Positions 35,494 through 44,251 of a stretch of 64,000 nt of DNA are shown here, piece after piece. The stretch spans positions 192,265-256,264 of the forward strand of contig NZ_AOIQ01000006.1 of NCBI RefSeq assembly GCF_000337515.1. Reading direction: 5' to 3'. Source of the DNA: Halovivax asiaticus JCM 14624. Lineage in GTDB: Archaea; Halobacteriota; Halobacteria; Halobacteriales; Natrialbaceae. The stretch's first letter is position 1. The number at the start of each line of letters is the position of its first letter. The position numbers were made by a program, and so were the translations under genes. Under the pieces are notes generated by a model, which saw only the letters and a program-made list of their open reading frames with translations, was not told where the DNA came from and made no database searches.

Positions 35494-36147
35494 TCACTCG
35501 TCGCCAACGGGGGACAGGGCGGTGCTCGTCACTGTCCCAGTCTCCTCGTCGTACGTCAAGAGGCCGGCGTCATCGAGCGCCGGGAGGTGGGAGTGGACGA
35601 GCGAGATTCGAACCCGATCCATCGTCTGCGCGGGAGGTGAGGAACTCCCTCCACCCGTCTCGAACGACGCAACCTGTCTGGCGAGCGTGTCGATAGAGAG
35701 TGGCGTATCATACTCCTCGACAAGTTCGAGAACCTGCCTGCGCCGCGGGTCCGACAGCGTCCGGATGTGGCGTGTCGACGCCGTCGGATGCGCCTCGCCG
35801 ACTGTCTCGCGAAGCTCCTCGGACGAAACGTCGGGGTGGAGCGCCACCCAGTCGGCCTCGTGCTCCCACTCGACGAGCGAGCGAGCGGCCAAGGCGGGCA
35901 GGTGGGCATGCTGCAGCGACGTCTGGACGCGCCGTTGCTCCCGCCGAGACACCGCCGACACGTCCGTCTCGCGTTCGAGCGCCCTGACGTGGCTGGCGAG
36001 ATCCTCGACGCGCATCGACTCGTCGCGTCGGGCGAGTGCTGTGAGGGTAGCGATCCGCCGCGGACTCGATAGCGCCTGGATGTGATCGACCGAGCCGGAC
36101 ACGTCGAGCCCGTGTTCGGATCGGTTATTTGGGGGCGGAAAATCCAT
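35494..36147 (-). CDS. Tandem winged-helix (DUF7344-type) protein
   Basis: The 217-residue protein has two similar units, about residues 20-110 and 125-205. Each starts with a helix pair of the type HIQALSSPRRIATLTALA / HIRTLSDPRRRQVLELVE and ends with a strand pair reached through (V/I)(Q/S)L.H.HLPAL. This is the winged-helix unit common in haloarchaeal regulators that I recall as DUF7344. It is probably a DNA-binding regulator, with the duplication giving a dimer-like monomer. A TATA-like GACTTTTCC lies about 25-30 nt upstream. It sits between nurA and herA, so regulation of DNA-end processing is a fair guess. Confidence 0.75.
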   Translation of the reverse strand: MDFPPPNNRSEHGLDVSGSVDHIQALSSPRRIATLTALARRDESMRVEDLASHVRALERETDVSAVSRREQRRVQTSLQHAHLPALAARSLVEWEHEADWVALHPDVSSEELRETVGEAHPTASTRHIRTLSDPRRRQVLELVEEYDTPLSIDTLARQVASFETGGGSSSPPAQTMDRVRISLVHSHLPALDDAGLLTYDEETGTVTSTALSPVGDE

Positions 36148-36282
36148 ACAGAGTGCTCGAACGCGGGACGGAAAAGTCTCACCCCGTCGATAGATGGCCG
36201 GCGATGCGACCGAATTGCGTGGGTCGCCGGCCTCCAGTCCCCCGTAGCCACGCCAGAACTCCTCGATCGACATGCAGGTCGG

Positions 36283-36633
36283 TTACTGCCGACGCTCTCC
36301 CGCTTCGTCGACTGGTTCGACGGAAAGTTCGACGCTGTCGGCGTCCACGCCGATGCGACGGAACTGCGTCCGGACGTGTTCGGTCGCGGCGTCGATCGCG
36401 CACTCTTTTGTGTCGAAGCCACGCGGGAGCGGCGTCTCGAACGCGACGTTGACGACACGGTCCTCGAGTTCGAGTCGCGAGCCGCCGCTCGAAACCTCGT
36501 AGAACTCGTCACAGATCCAGACGTAAGCCGCGTCGCCGTCCGGCGCGCCGCGAAACCGCGGCGCCTCCTCGCCGCGCTCGTAGATCGTGCCGGTGAGTTC
36601 CGTCCCGCCCGCCTGACCCCGCACCGTAAGCAT
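36283..36633 (-). CDS. Small conserved-type protein between nurA and the winged-helix gene
   Basis: The family of this 116-residue protein was not firmly recognised; a haloarchaeal family DUF7113 near nurA comes to mind but could not be checked. It is beta-rich at first (MLTVRGQAGGTELTGTIYE, then AYVWICDEFYEVSSGG) with a helix near 80-95 (KECAIDAATEHVRTQFRR). No catalytic motif or membrane segment is visible. It starts about 90 nt after nurA ends, in the same direction, so it is probably co-transcribed with nurA. Confidence 0.68.
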   Translation of the reverse strand: MLTVRGQAGGTELTGTIYERGEEAPRFRGAPDGDAAYVWICDEFYEVSSGGSRLELEDRVVNVAFETPLPRGFDTKECAIDAATEHVRTQFRRIGVDADSVELSVEPVDEAGERRQ

Positions 36634-36724
36634 GGTTGTCGTACGCCGCCAGTTGGCAAAAGGGATCCGGCGATCTGTCTCGGCCAGTGCGAATTCCGTT
36701 CCGTTCCAAGAACCCGACGCTCCC

Positions 36725-38017
36725 TTACCTGAGCCCAGCCGAGTCGAACGGTCGGCCGTCGTCTCCCCAGCGACGATCGTCGTAATCGCGCTCCGCCGTC
36801 GTCGCGAACCGCTCCTCGAACGTCTCGCGGAGGGAGGCTTTCTCCGGCGCGCTGATACGCGCCAGCTCGTCGGCCTTCTCCACGACCGGTGGCGGCCCCC
36901 GCGAGGTCGCGACCTCGGCGAGGAGGTGACGGGTGAGCGCCTCGCGCACCTCGGCATTACGGGTGAACGCGTACGGCGCTTCGATCCGGTAGCAGAGGTC
37001 GGTTCGCGGGTCGTAGACGACGAAGAACGTAACTTCGTAGCACGCCGGATCCAGCGTTCGCTCGACGCCGAGTGCGTCCCCGTCGATCGACATCGGGCCG
37101 TCGACGCCGCCTCGCGAGCGAAACCAGCCGGTGTACGTAAGGGCGTCCGTCTCGCGGTCGAACTGTCGGCCGTCCGGGCCAGTGCCCGACTCGCCGCGTT
37201 CGAGGACGCGGGTAAAGAAGGCGGTGTCGTCGGTCCACGGCGTCTCCATCCCGTGTTCGGCGACCGTTCGCGAGAGGACACGTGTGGCAGGGTTCTTGAC
37301 GAAGCCGACGAGGGGGACCGATCGCTCGACGAACGACTCGACGAGCCGGACGTATTTTTCGAGGACCGATCGGGGCTGACGTTCGGTCACCAGCAGTTCG
37401 GCCAGATCCGAGTGTTGATCCGCCCACCGGAGCAGCCCACGGGGGTACAGCGGTCCGTCGAGAACGAGCAGATCGTCGACGGCGTCCGCGTGGGATAGGG
37501 CGTGCTCACCTTCGGCCATGTACAGCGCCAGCGCGTGGACGACGCCCTCCGCGAAGCGCGGGAGTGACGGAACCTTCACGGCACGGCTTCGGCTGTAGCC
37601 CGCGTCGAACGTGTCCCAGCGGTCGTTGACGCTCGCCGTCGCGTCGTTCGAGTGGACGGTTGCGACGACCGTCCGCGACCGGTGGAGATCGAGCGTCGAC
37701 GGCGAGGAGGCCATCGCGGCCTGCGCGATATCGATGACCAGCCCGTTCCGGAACGACGTGGGGTTGATCGTCCCGGCATCGAGGCCGTGCTGGGTCGGAA
37801 AGGGCCGCTCCGAGAGAGCGATCCGCTCGATATCGACGAGGTGCCGACTCACGTCCTCGATCGGCTCCAGCACCACTCGGTCGCCATCGGTCAGTGGGTC
37901 GAGAAACTCCGCCCAGACCGTCTCGGCGAGCTCCCGGTGGTCCTGTTCTGAGGCACCCTGATCGATCCGTCGTGCGAGGCGGGCGATGCCGTCGAAGTGC
38001 ACCGGATCGAGCGTCAT
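36725..38017 (-). CDS. nurA: DNA double-strand break repair nuclease NurA
   Basis: NurA is a 5'-to-3' single- and double-strand nuclease that partners HerA. The 430-residue protein has the family's acidic active-site pattern: an RNaseH-like core with GLVIDIAQAAMA near 100 and LLVLDGPLYPRGLL near 190, then a conserved C-terminal strand with YEVTFFVVYDPRT and YRIEAPYAF. ATG 38017 (MTLDPVHFDGI) was chosen over the very long upstream extension of the frame, which is antisense to gpmI. It is divergent from gpmI and heads the nurA-small protein-winged helix-herA cluster. Confidence 0.88.
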   Translation of the reverse strand: MTLDPVHFDGIARLARRIDQGASEQDHRELAETVWAEFLDPLTDGDRVVLEPIEDVSRHLVDIERIALSERPFPTQHGLDAGTINPTSFRNGLVIDIAQAAMASSPSTLDLHRSRTVVATVHSNDATASVNDRWDTFDAGYSRSRAVKVPSLPRFAEGVVHALALYMAEGEHALSHADAVDDLLVLDGPLYPRGLLRWADQHSDLAELLVTERQPRSVLEKYVRLVESFVERSVPLVGFVKNPATRVLSRTVAEHGMETPWTDDTAFFTRVLERGESGTGPDGRQFDRETDALTYTGWFRSRGGVDGPMSIDGDALGVERTLDPACYEVTFFVVYDPRTDLCYRIEAPYAFTRNAEVREALTRHLLAEVATSRGPPPVVEKADELARISAPEKASLRETFEERFATTAERDYDDRRWGDDGRPFDSAGLR

Positions 38018-38182
38018 GTGTCGGGGGACCGATGCCAGCGGCAAAAAGGTCGCGGTCGGTCCTGCAGGACGAGGTGGCCTCGCTCGGACGGGCGACTGGC
38101 AACGGTGTCGGTGCCAGCAACACACCAGTCGACACGACCGGGGAGCGACAGCTAATTGGTCGCGTGTCGAGTCGCCTGTACC

Positions 38183-39799
38183 ATGGACGCGGCGCTGATC
38201 GTACTCGACGGCTGGGGACTCGGTCACGACGACCCGCTGTGGGATCGCCTGGCCGAGGGAGGGTCCAGTTCGACAGATCGTAACGACGAGGATGGAGGGG
38301 CAGCCACTCGGCCAGCGAACGGCGGCCGAAACGCCGTCGCCACGGCGGAGACGTCGACGTTCGATCGGCTGGTCGACCGGGGCGCGGTCTCGACGCTCGA
38401 CGCCGTCGGCCGGACCGTCGGCCTCCCGGCCGGCCAGATGGGCAACAGCGAGGTCGGTCACCTGACGATCGGCGCCGGCCGCGTCGTCGACCAGGAGTAC
38501 ACGCGAATTACGGACGACATCGCCGACGGCCACCTCGGAGAGAACGAAGCCATCGACGACGCGTTCGAGTACGCGCGGGCGAACGACGGGCGGGTCCACT
38601 TTCTGGGACTCGTCAGCGACGGCGGCGTTCACTCGGACCAGGCCCACCTCCACGCCCTGCTCGAACTCGCCGTCGACCGCGACGTCGAGGCGGTGACCCA
38701 CGCGATCACGGACGGCCGAGACACGGCCCCGACCGGCGGTCGCGAGTACCTCCAGGCGCTCGAATCCGCCGTCGACGCCGCAGGGACCGGGGACGTCGCG
38801 ACGGTCTCCGGGCGCTACTACGCGATGGATCGCGACCAGAACTGGGAACGAACGAAACGCGCCTACGACGCGATCGTCGAGAGAGAGGCGGCGTACGAGG
38901 CACCGTCGGCCCTCGCAGCTGTCGAACAGTCGTACGAGCGCGGCGACACCGACGAGTTCGTCGAACCGACGATCGTCGCCGACCGGCCGGCCATCGACGA
39001 CGGCGATGCGGTCGTCTGGTTCAACTTCCGCGCCGACCGCGCCCGACAGTTGACGCGATTGCTGGCCGATATCCGTCCGGACGACTGGGCGGACGCGTTC
39101 GAAATCAGCCCGCCGGAGACGCAGGTGGTGATGCTGACCGAGTACGACCGGACGTTCGACCTCCCCGTCGCGTATCCGCCCCACCAGCCCGCAAACGTTC
39201 TGGGCGAGGTGCTCGCAGCGGCCGGGGCGACGCAGTTGCGCATCGCCGAATCGGAGAAGTACGCCCACGTGACGTACTTCCTGAACGGCGGCCGCGAGGT
39301 TGAGTTCGACGGCGAACGACGCGAGATCGTCGAGAGTCCCGACGTCCCGACCTACGACGAACGACCTGAGATGAGCGCAGCCGGCGTCACGGACACCGCG
39401 ATCGAGCGCCTCAGGGCGGACGATCCTGACGTCCTCGTGCTCAACTACGCCAATCCAGACATGGTCGGGCACACGGGGGACTTCGATGCGGCCGTCGAAG
39501 CCGTCGAAGCCGTCGACACCCAGCTCGGACGGCTCCTCGAATCGATCGCGGACGCGGGGGCCCACGCCCTCGTCACCGCCGATCACGGCAACGCCGACGA
39601 CATGGGGACGGCGTCTGATCCTCACACCGCCCACACGACGAATCCTGTCCCGGTCGTGTACGTCTCCCCCGACGGAACTGCCGACGATCGGACCCTCCAC
39701 GACGGCGGCACGCTCGCCGATCTCGCCCCGACGGTGCTGACGCTCACTGGAATCGATCGACCGGCAGCGATGACCGGCCGCCCGTTGTTGGACGGCTGA
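38183..39799 (+). CDS. gpmI: 2,3-bisphosphoglycerate-independent phosphoglycerate mutase
   Basis: GpmI (538 residues) interconverts 3- and 2-phosphoglycerate with two Mn ions. Metal and Ser-nucleophile sites are visible: VLDGWG at the start (Asp), the phosphoserine in GQMGNSEVGH, HAITDGRDTAP, NFRADRARQLTR, EKYAHVTYFLNGG, and the final NPDMVGHTG and VTADHGNAD. An acidic insert of about 30 residues follows the first metal motif and is absent from bacterial enzymes. The start at 38183 fits because DGWG follows at once; an AT-rich CTAATTGG lies about 27 nt upstream. Confidence 0.95.
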   Translation: MDAALIVLDGWGLGHDDPLWDRLAEGGSSSTDRNDEDGGAATRPANGGRNAVATAETSTFDRLVDRGAVSTLDAVGRTVGLPAGQMGNSEVGHLTIGAGRVVDQEYTRITDDIADGHLGENEAIDDAFEYARANDGRVHFLGLVSDGGVHSDQAHLHALLELAVDRDVEAVTHAITDGRDTAPTGGREYLQALESAVDAAGTGDVATVSGRYYAMDRDQNWERTKRAYDAIVEREAAYEAPSALAAVEQSYERGDTDEFVEPTIVADRPAIDDGDAVVWFNFRADRARQLTRLLADIRPDDWADAFEISPPETQVVMLTEYDRTFDLPVAYPPHQPANVLGEVLAAAGATQLRIAESEKYAHVTYFLNGGREVEFDGERREIVESPDVPTYDERPEMSAAGVTDTAIERLRADDPDVLVLNYANPDMVGHTGDFDAAVEAVEAVDTQLGRLLESIADAGAHALVTADHGNADDMGTASDPHTAHTTNPVPVVYVSPDGTADDRTLHDGGTLADLAPTVLTLTGIDRPAAMTGRPLLDG

Positions 39800-39932
39800 T
39801 TCGAACCGCCGTACCCAACCTCCCACCTGGTCGTGGATTCACCATCGAACGGACTCGGGTCCACTCGTGAGTACTCAATAGCCCTCATATAAACGATAAA
39901 CAGCCCTACGGCTGTCCACCGACACACGGCCC

Positions 39933-40352
39933 ATGGCCACGTCCACCCACAACTCGGATCCGGAGGGAACCGTCGTCGAATCGTACGGCTTCGGCGTCTC
40001 GATCGTCGAGTGCCAGGCAGACGAGCCGTCGCCTCGATACCGGTTCGTCGCACCCCAGCACACCGATATCACGTTCGACAGACCCGCGGACGCACGCCTG
40101 TACGCCGACGTCTACTTCGACGTGAACGGGTTCGTCGAGGCCGACACGGGCGCACGCGGGGTTCCGCCGGAGATCGTGCAGGCCGGCAAAGATACGCTCG
40201 CAGCCTACCTCGTCACGATGGAGTGGGCGGACGAGAACTGGGTCGCGTCCTTCTACGGAACGACACCGACGGTCATCGACCGATACTGCTCGTGGGTGCG
40301 CCATCGTGCCGACGAAATCCGTGAGGAAGCTCCCGACGCCGGAGCCGACTGA
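39933..40352 (+). CDS. Unknown small soluble protein
   Basis: The 139-residue protein was not recognised. It is acidic with no membrane segment. A beta-rich front (VVESYGFGVSIVECQ, then ARLYADVYFDVNGF) leads into two helices (EIVQAGKDTLAAYLVTMEW and VIDRYCSWVRHRADEI). Aromatic residues are abundant (Tyr, Trp, Phe), suggesting a compact fold. Codon use matches its neighbours. TATA-like elements lie at 39887-39894 and 39895-39901. No neighbour suggests a pathway. Confidence 0.6.
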   Translation: MATSTHNSDPEGTVVESYGFGVSIVECQADEPSPRYRFVAPQHTDITFDRPADARLYADVYFDVNGFVEADTGARGVPPEIVQAGKDTLAAYLVTMEWADENWVASFYGTTPTVIDRYCSWVRHRADEIREEAPDAGAD

Positions 40353-40570
40353 CGACTGCAAACGGACAGCCCCGGTGAGACGGACAGAACTCGACCGAAC
40401 TGCTGATTCGGCCCTCGTTTTGCAACCCGTCTCGACGACGTGACCCACAGCGTAGCCCCATTCCGACAGTGACTGATCACTGCCAAGCACTCCGGACCGA
40501 TACATAGTCTCCGGATGGGACTGTTTCACGTCGGGGTCGAAGCGACGGGATCATACCACCCGATACCCAT

Positions 40571-40578
40571 ATTATAAA
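40571..40578 (+). promoter_or_regulatory. Promoter of the PhoX-type phosphatase gene
   Basis: ATTATAAA lies 35-42 nt before the ATG at 40613, followed by a second AT-rich stretch at 40583-40599. Together they make the most AT-rich 30 nt in this part of the window, as expected for a regulated gene. Confidence 0.55.
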
Positions 40579-40612
40579 ACTCCTTTATTTTACTAATTAA
40601 CACTCCATCTGC

Positions 40613-43243
40613 ATGGTGAAATTCACCAGACGCAACCTGCTTGCATCGTCGACTGCGGCGGCACTAGGGGCGGGCGTCGTCGGCTCCGTCCAGGCCAGCG
40701 AGAAACCGGACGAACACGCGACGCCCGAGGCGCCGTACGTGAACGGCCGACTCACCCGATTCCTGACCACGGCCCGTGGCGCGGAGGTGACCGGCCCGTT
40801 CGTCTTCGACACCGGCGAACTGCTCTACAGCGTCCAGCACCCGAGCCGTGACAACCCGGCACCGTACGATCAGGCAGGTGTCGGCGTCTTCGAGGGCTTC
40901 CGGTTCGACTTCGATGGGGCGACGCCCGAATTCACGGAACTCGAACCGCCGCGATCGGACGCCGAGCGGGGACGTGTTCGATCCGCAGCCGGTGACTTCT
41001 CCTACCTCGTCCGGGAAGGAGAGGAGATCAACGGTGGCACCGAGCGATGGGGTCGCCCGCAGACGCCTGATGGAACGGACCTCTCGGACCTCGTCGGCGA
41101 GCGCTTCGAGGAGGTGGGCTACAATCCGGACATGAACTTCTTTGTACCGACCGACGACGATGGGATGGAGGGGTACCTCTTTACGAACAACGAGACCACG
41201 CCGGGAGCGATCTCGCGAACGCCGCTCAGCCGGGACGACGGCGGCGACTGGGAGGCCGACCTGGAGAACGCGATGGAACTCGAGAACACCGACGCCTTCC
41301 GCGACATCGGTGGGACGAAGATCAACTGCTACGGAGATCTTACTCCTTGGGAGACGCCACTCTCGGCGGAGGAAGACTACGGACACCCACGCGTCAACGG
41401 ACTCGCGACGGTCAGCGACATCGTGGATGCCGGCAGCGGCGTCGGCCTCCGCGGCGGGAGCGAGTTCTACAACCGCCCGAACCTGACCGACGTCGAATCG
41501 TCACTTGAGGACGTCTTCGGCGAAGACGCCTGGTCCCCGATGGGGCTGTGGGCCAACAGTGGCGTCGAACGGCTGGCGTACTACCTCGGCGCGGAGCCGA
41601 TCGACCGCACGGACGACGAGAACAGCGCGACGCCGATCGACGACAACTTCCCAAACCGCTACCGATACGGGAAGATCGTCGAGGTTACGAAGCCGACGGC
41701 CGACGAGCCAGTCCCCGTCAAACACCACGTCTTCGGCCGCGCCGCCTGGGAGTGTCCAGAGGTGCTGCCCGACGAGCGAACGGTCTACCTCGCCTCCGAC
41801 GGCGGCGCGAAGGGTATCTACAAGTTCGTCGCCGAGGAGCCCATCCCGAGTTACGACAGCCGGATGGACGTTCGCGGAACGCTGTACGCGGTGAAAGCGA
41901 CCGAGGTCGGCGAGGGGACCGTCGGCGAGACCGACCTCGACGTCGAGTGGCTCGAACTCGGCACGGCGAGCAACGCCGAGGTCGAGTCCTGGATCGCCGA
42001 CTACGACGACGTCACCCAGATAGACTACCTCGAGACCCACGCCGAAACCGACTGGGAGGAAGACCTCGAAGCGGCCCTCGCCGAGGCCGACGAGACCGTC
42101 GCGATCGAGGGCAACCAGGACTACATCACCGACGAGGAGATCGTCGAGTGGGCTAGCCAGTACGAAGCACGCGGGCCCGACGACGTCGACGAGGAACTCC
42201 GTCGCGTGCCGTTCCTCGAAACCCGCGCGGCAGCCAAAGAGATCGGGGCCAGCGTCGAGTTCAACAAAGCCGAAGGCATCGACTCCGTCGCCGACGCCGA
42301 ACCCGGCGACTTCGTCTACTTCGGCATCTCCTCGCTCAGCGGATACATGACCGACGACCGGGGCGAACTCCGATTCGACGAGGTTGACTCCGGGGTCGTC
42401 TATCGGGGCCGCCTCGACGAAAATTACGACGTCTCCCGACTGGAACCGGTCATCGTCGGGCCGAACGCGAGCGATCCTAGTTCCCTGCAGGACGTCTCGC
42501 TCATCAACGTCGACAACGTCTACGTGATGGACGATGGGCGCGTGCTGTGCTGTGAGGACAAGGGAAGCTTCGGCCGCTCGTACCCCAACGACGCGATGTG
42601 GGTCTACGAACCGCCGGCCGAACTCGACGTCGAGTCGCTGGCCCTGTCACACGGGTCGACGGGGACGCTCGACCTGCGCGTCTCCAACCTTCGCGACGGA
42701 CTCGCAGGTGGTCGACTCACGGTCTCGGTCTCGCACACCGACGTCGCATCGATCACCGATGCGACCTACACAGACGACGTCTCGCTCACCAGCGACCCGA
42801 AAATCGCCGCCGACGGAAGCGCCGTCGAGTTCCGGTTCGCCGACGTCGAAAACGAGATCGAACCGGGGACGAGCGAGGTGACCCTCGCCTCGATCGAGCT
42901 CGAGGCGACCGGCACTGGAACGACCGACGTGTCGGTCGACGTCCACGCGTTCGACGACGACGCGGGCCAGCCGGTCGAGCCGGCGCCCTACCCCGGCGTG
43001 GTCGTCACCGGACCGCCCGCGATCGGCGACGGCTCCGGCAGCGGCCGGGCGCCGACCGATCCCGACGACGATGGTCGCTTCGAGGACGTCAACGGGAACG
43101 GCCGCCTTGACTACGACGACGTGGTCACCCTGTTCGAACGACTCGACTCGGAGGCCGTGCAGCTCAACGCGGACGCGTTCGACTTCAACGACAACGGCCG
43201 GATCGATTACGACGACGTCGACGCACTCGCTGACGAACTGTGA
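40613..43243 (+). CDS. Secreted PhoX-type alkaline phosphatase with cohesin-like domain and dockerin
   Basis: The 876-residue exported protein has a Tat signal (FTRRNLLASSTAAALGAG). Residues about 40-665 match the PhoX/DUF839 family of Ca/Fe-dependent alkaline phosphatases, which release phosphate from organic esters outside the cell. Residues about 667-805 form a cohesin-like beta domain (GLAGGRLTVSVSHTDVAS, then DVENEIEPGTSEVTLASIE) that aligns with a domain in the next gene. The last 58 residues are a dockerin: two F-hand Ca loops, DVNGNGRLDYDD and DFNDNGRIDYDD. It overlaps the next gene by 4 nt (GTGA). PhoX activity is inferred; the C-terminal modules imply tethering to a cohesin partner. 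Confidence 0.85.
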   Translation: MVKFTRRNLLASSTAAALGAGVVGSVQASEKPDEHATPEAPYVNGRLTRFLTTARGAEVTGPFVFDTGELLYSVQHPSRDNPAPYDQAGVGVFEGFRFDFDGATPEFTELEPPRSDAERGRVRSAAGDFSYLVREGEEINGGTERWGRPQTPDGTDLSDLVGERFEEVGYNPDMNFFVPTDDDGMEGYLFTNNETTPGAISRTPLSRDDGGDWEADLENAMELENTDAFRDIGGTKINCYGDLTPWETPLSAEEDYGHPRVNGLATVSDIVDAGSGVGLRGGSEFYNRPNLTDVESSLEDVFGEDAWSPMGLWANSGVERLAYYLGAEPIDRTDDENSATPIDDNFPNRYRYGKIVEVTKPTADEPVPVKHHVFGRAAWECPEVLPDERTVYLASDGGAKGIYKFVAEEPIPSYDSRMDVRGTLYAVKATEVGEGTVGETDLDVEWLELGTASNAEVESWIADYDDVTQIDYLETHAETDWEEDLEAALAEADETVAIEGNQDYITDEEIVEWASQYEARGPDDVDEELRRVPFLETRAAAKEIGASVEFNKAEGIDSVADAEPGDFVYFGISSLSGYMTDDRGELRFDEVDSGVVYRGRLDENYDVSRLEPVIVGPNASDPSSLQDVSLINVDNVYVMDDGRVLCCEDKGSFGRSYPNDAMWVYEPPAELDVESLALSHGSTGTLDLRVSNLRDGLAGGRLTVSVSHTDVASITDATYTDDVSLTSDPKIAADGSAVEFRFADVENEIEPGTSEVTLASIELEATGTGTTDVSVDVHAFDDDAGQPVEPAPYPGVVVTGPPAIGDGSGSGRAPTDPDDDGRFEDVNGNGRLDYDDVVTLFERLDSEAVQLNADAFDFNDNGRIDYDDVDALADEL

Positions 43244-44070
43244 GCCCAGCGAGCCGACCGAACGACGGGACCGGGTGGCTCACGGAGTGCGAGCCAGCGA
43301 CGTGGTCGGACGAGCGTGGAGTACTGCCCCGGTTCGTCTCGATCGCTGCACTCGTCTGTCTCACGATGAGCGCAGTGGCCATTGGGGCCCCGGTCGACGC
43401 GGCAACGGTCGTCGACGAGCGCACGGACACTGCTGCCGTGGCGCACCTCGATCGGTCCGACACCGATCTGACGGCCGCGACCGCCACGCCCCAGGGAGAC
43501 GAGAGCGCGACAGCACAGATGGACGGACGCATCGAACTGGGTGACGCTCCCGTCGACCCCGGGGAGAACGCGTCGATTCCCCTCGTGTTGGGCGAGGCGC
43601 CGGCCGGGCTCGCCGGGTTCGAGGTGACGGTCTCCGTCGCGGACGAACACGTGGCGTCGATCGAGAGCGCGGCGTATCCGGACACGCTGGCCATGACGGA
43701 ACGCCCGATGGTGAGCACTGACGGACGATCGATCACGCTCGAAGCCGTCGATCTCGAAAACGAAATTACGGCCGGTGCGGCGGACGTCACGCTGGCGACG
43801 ATCGAGGTCTCGGGGAACGAAGTCGGCACTACAGCCGTTCGCGTGACGGATGCACGGCTCGACGCGGACGGTGGCACACCGATCGCAGTCGAACCCACAG
43901 CGGGGACGATCACCGTTGGGGACGGCACCGGCGAAAGCAGCTCGCCCGGCGGTGGCGACGCGGACGGGATCGGCTCAACCGTCAATGAGAAACTCCCCGG
44001 TTTCGGCGGCGTAGCCGCACTCGTGGCCCTCGGGTGGGTCGGGTGGCGACGACGGGTTCGGCCCACCTGA
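43240..44070 (+). CDS. Surface-anchored cohesin-like protein with PGF-CTERM signal
   Basis: Starting at GTG 43240, the 276-residue protein has an N-terminal hydrophobic segment (RFVSIAALVCLTMSAVAIGA) for export. A cohesin-like domain occupies about residues 92-228 (GLAGFEVTVSVADEHVAS, DLENEITAGAADVTLATIE), then a Gly/Ser-rich linker. The C-terminus is PGFGG, a hydrophobic helix and WRRR: the PGF-CTERM layout processed by archaeosortase A and lipid-anchored to the surface. It overlaps the PhoX gene by 4 nt, so the two products should be made together. The likely role is a surface receptor for the dockerin of its neighbour. An internal ATG at 43366 is a less likely start. Confidence 0.8.
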   Translation: MSPASRPNDGTGWLTECEPATWSDERGVLPRFVSIAALVCLTMSAVAIGAPVDAATVVDERTDTAAVAHLDRSDTDLTAATATPQGDESATAQMDGRIELGDAPVDPGENASIPLVLGEAPAGLAGFEVTVSVADEHVASIESAAYPDTLAMTERPMVSTDGRSITLEAVDLENEITAGAADVTLATIEVSGNEVGTTAVRVTDARLDADGGTPIAVEPTAGTITVGDGTGESSSPGGGDADGIGSTVNEKLPGFGGVAALVALGWVGWRRRVRPT

Positions 44071-44073
44071 GCG

Positions 44074-44173
44074 GCACCGCGTCCGTTCGACCAGATCGAC
44101 GCCGCGTCCGTCCGACCCGAGTGACGCCGCGTTTGGTCTATCTAAGCGACACCGCGTTCGATCTCCCGGATTG
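44074..44173. repeat. Four 25-bp degenerate tandem repeats
   Basis: An ACGCCGCGT-type core recurs with an exact 25-base period at about 44075, 44100, 44125 and 44150. The first two units are the most alike. The array begins 4 nt after the cohesin gene stop and ends about 80 nt before the antiporter start. It has no coding sense and may act in transcript ending or simply reflect slippage. Confidence 0.75.
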
Positions 44174-44218
44174 ACATCGATACAGGGACAGCACAACCGC
44201 GCCGGCTGGCACCGACCA

Positions 44219-44224
44219 TTTTAT
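44219..44224 (+). promoter_or_regulatory. TATA box of the CaCA antiporter
   Basis: TTTTAT lies 28-33 nt before the ATG at 44252, supporting that start and separate transcription from the upstream PhoX/cohesin genes. Confidence 0.6.
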
Positions 44225-44251
44225 CCAGCGACGTTTCGAACGCTTCACGAA

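Noticed and set aside
36725-39826. A 1,033-codon minus-strand frame covering nurA and running antisense through gpmI
   Set aside because: Only the part up to 38017 matches NurA; the rest lies opposite the catalytic motifs of gpmI and is an effect of GC-rich codon bias.
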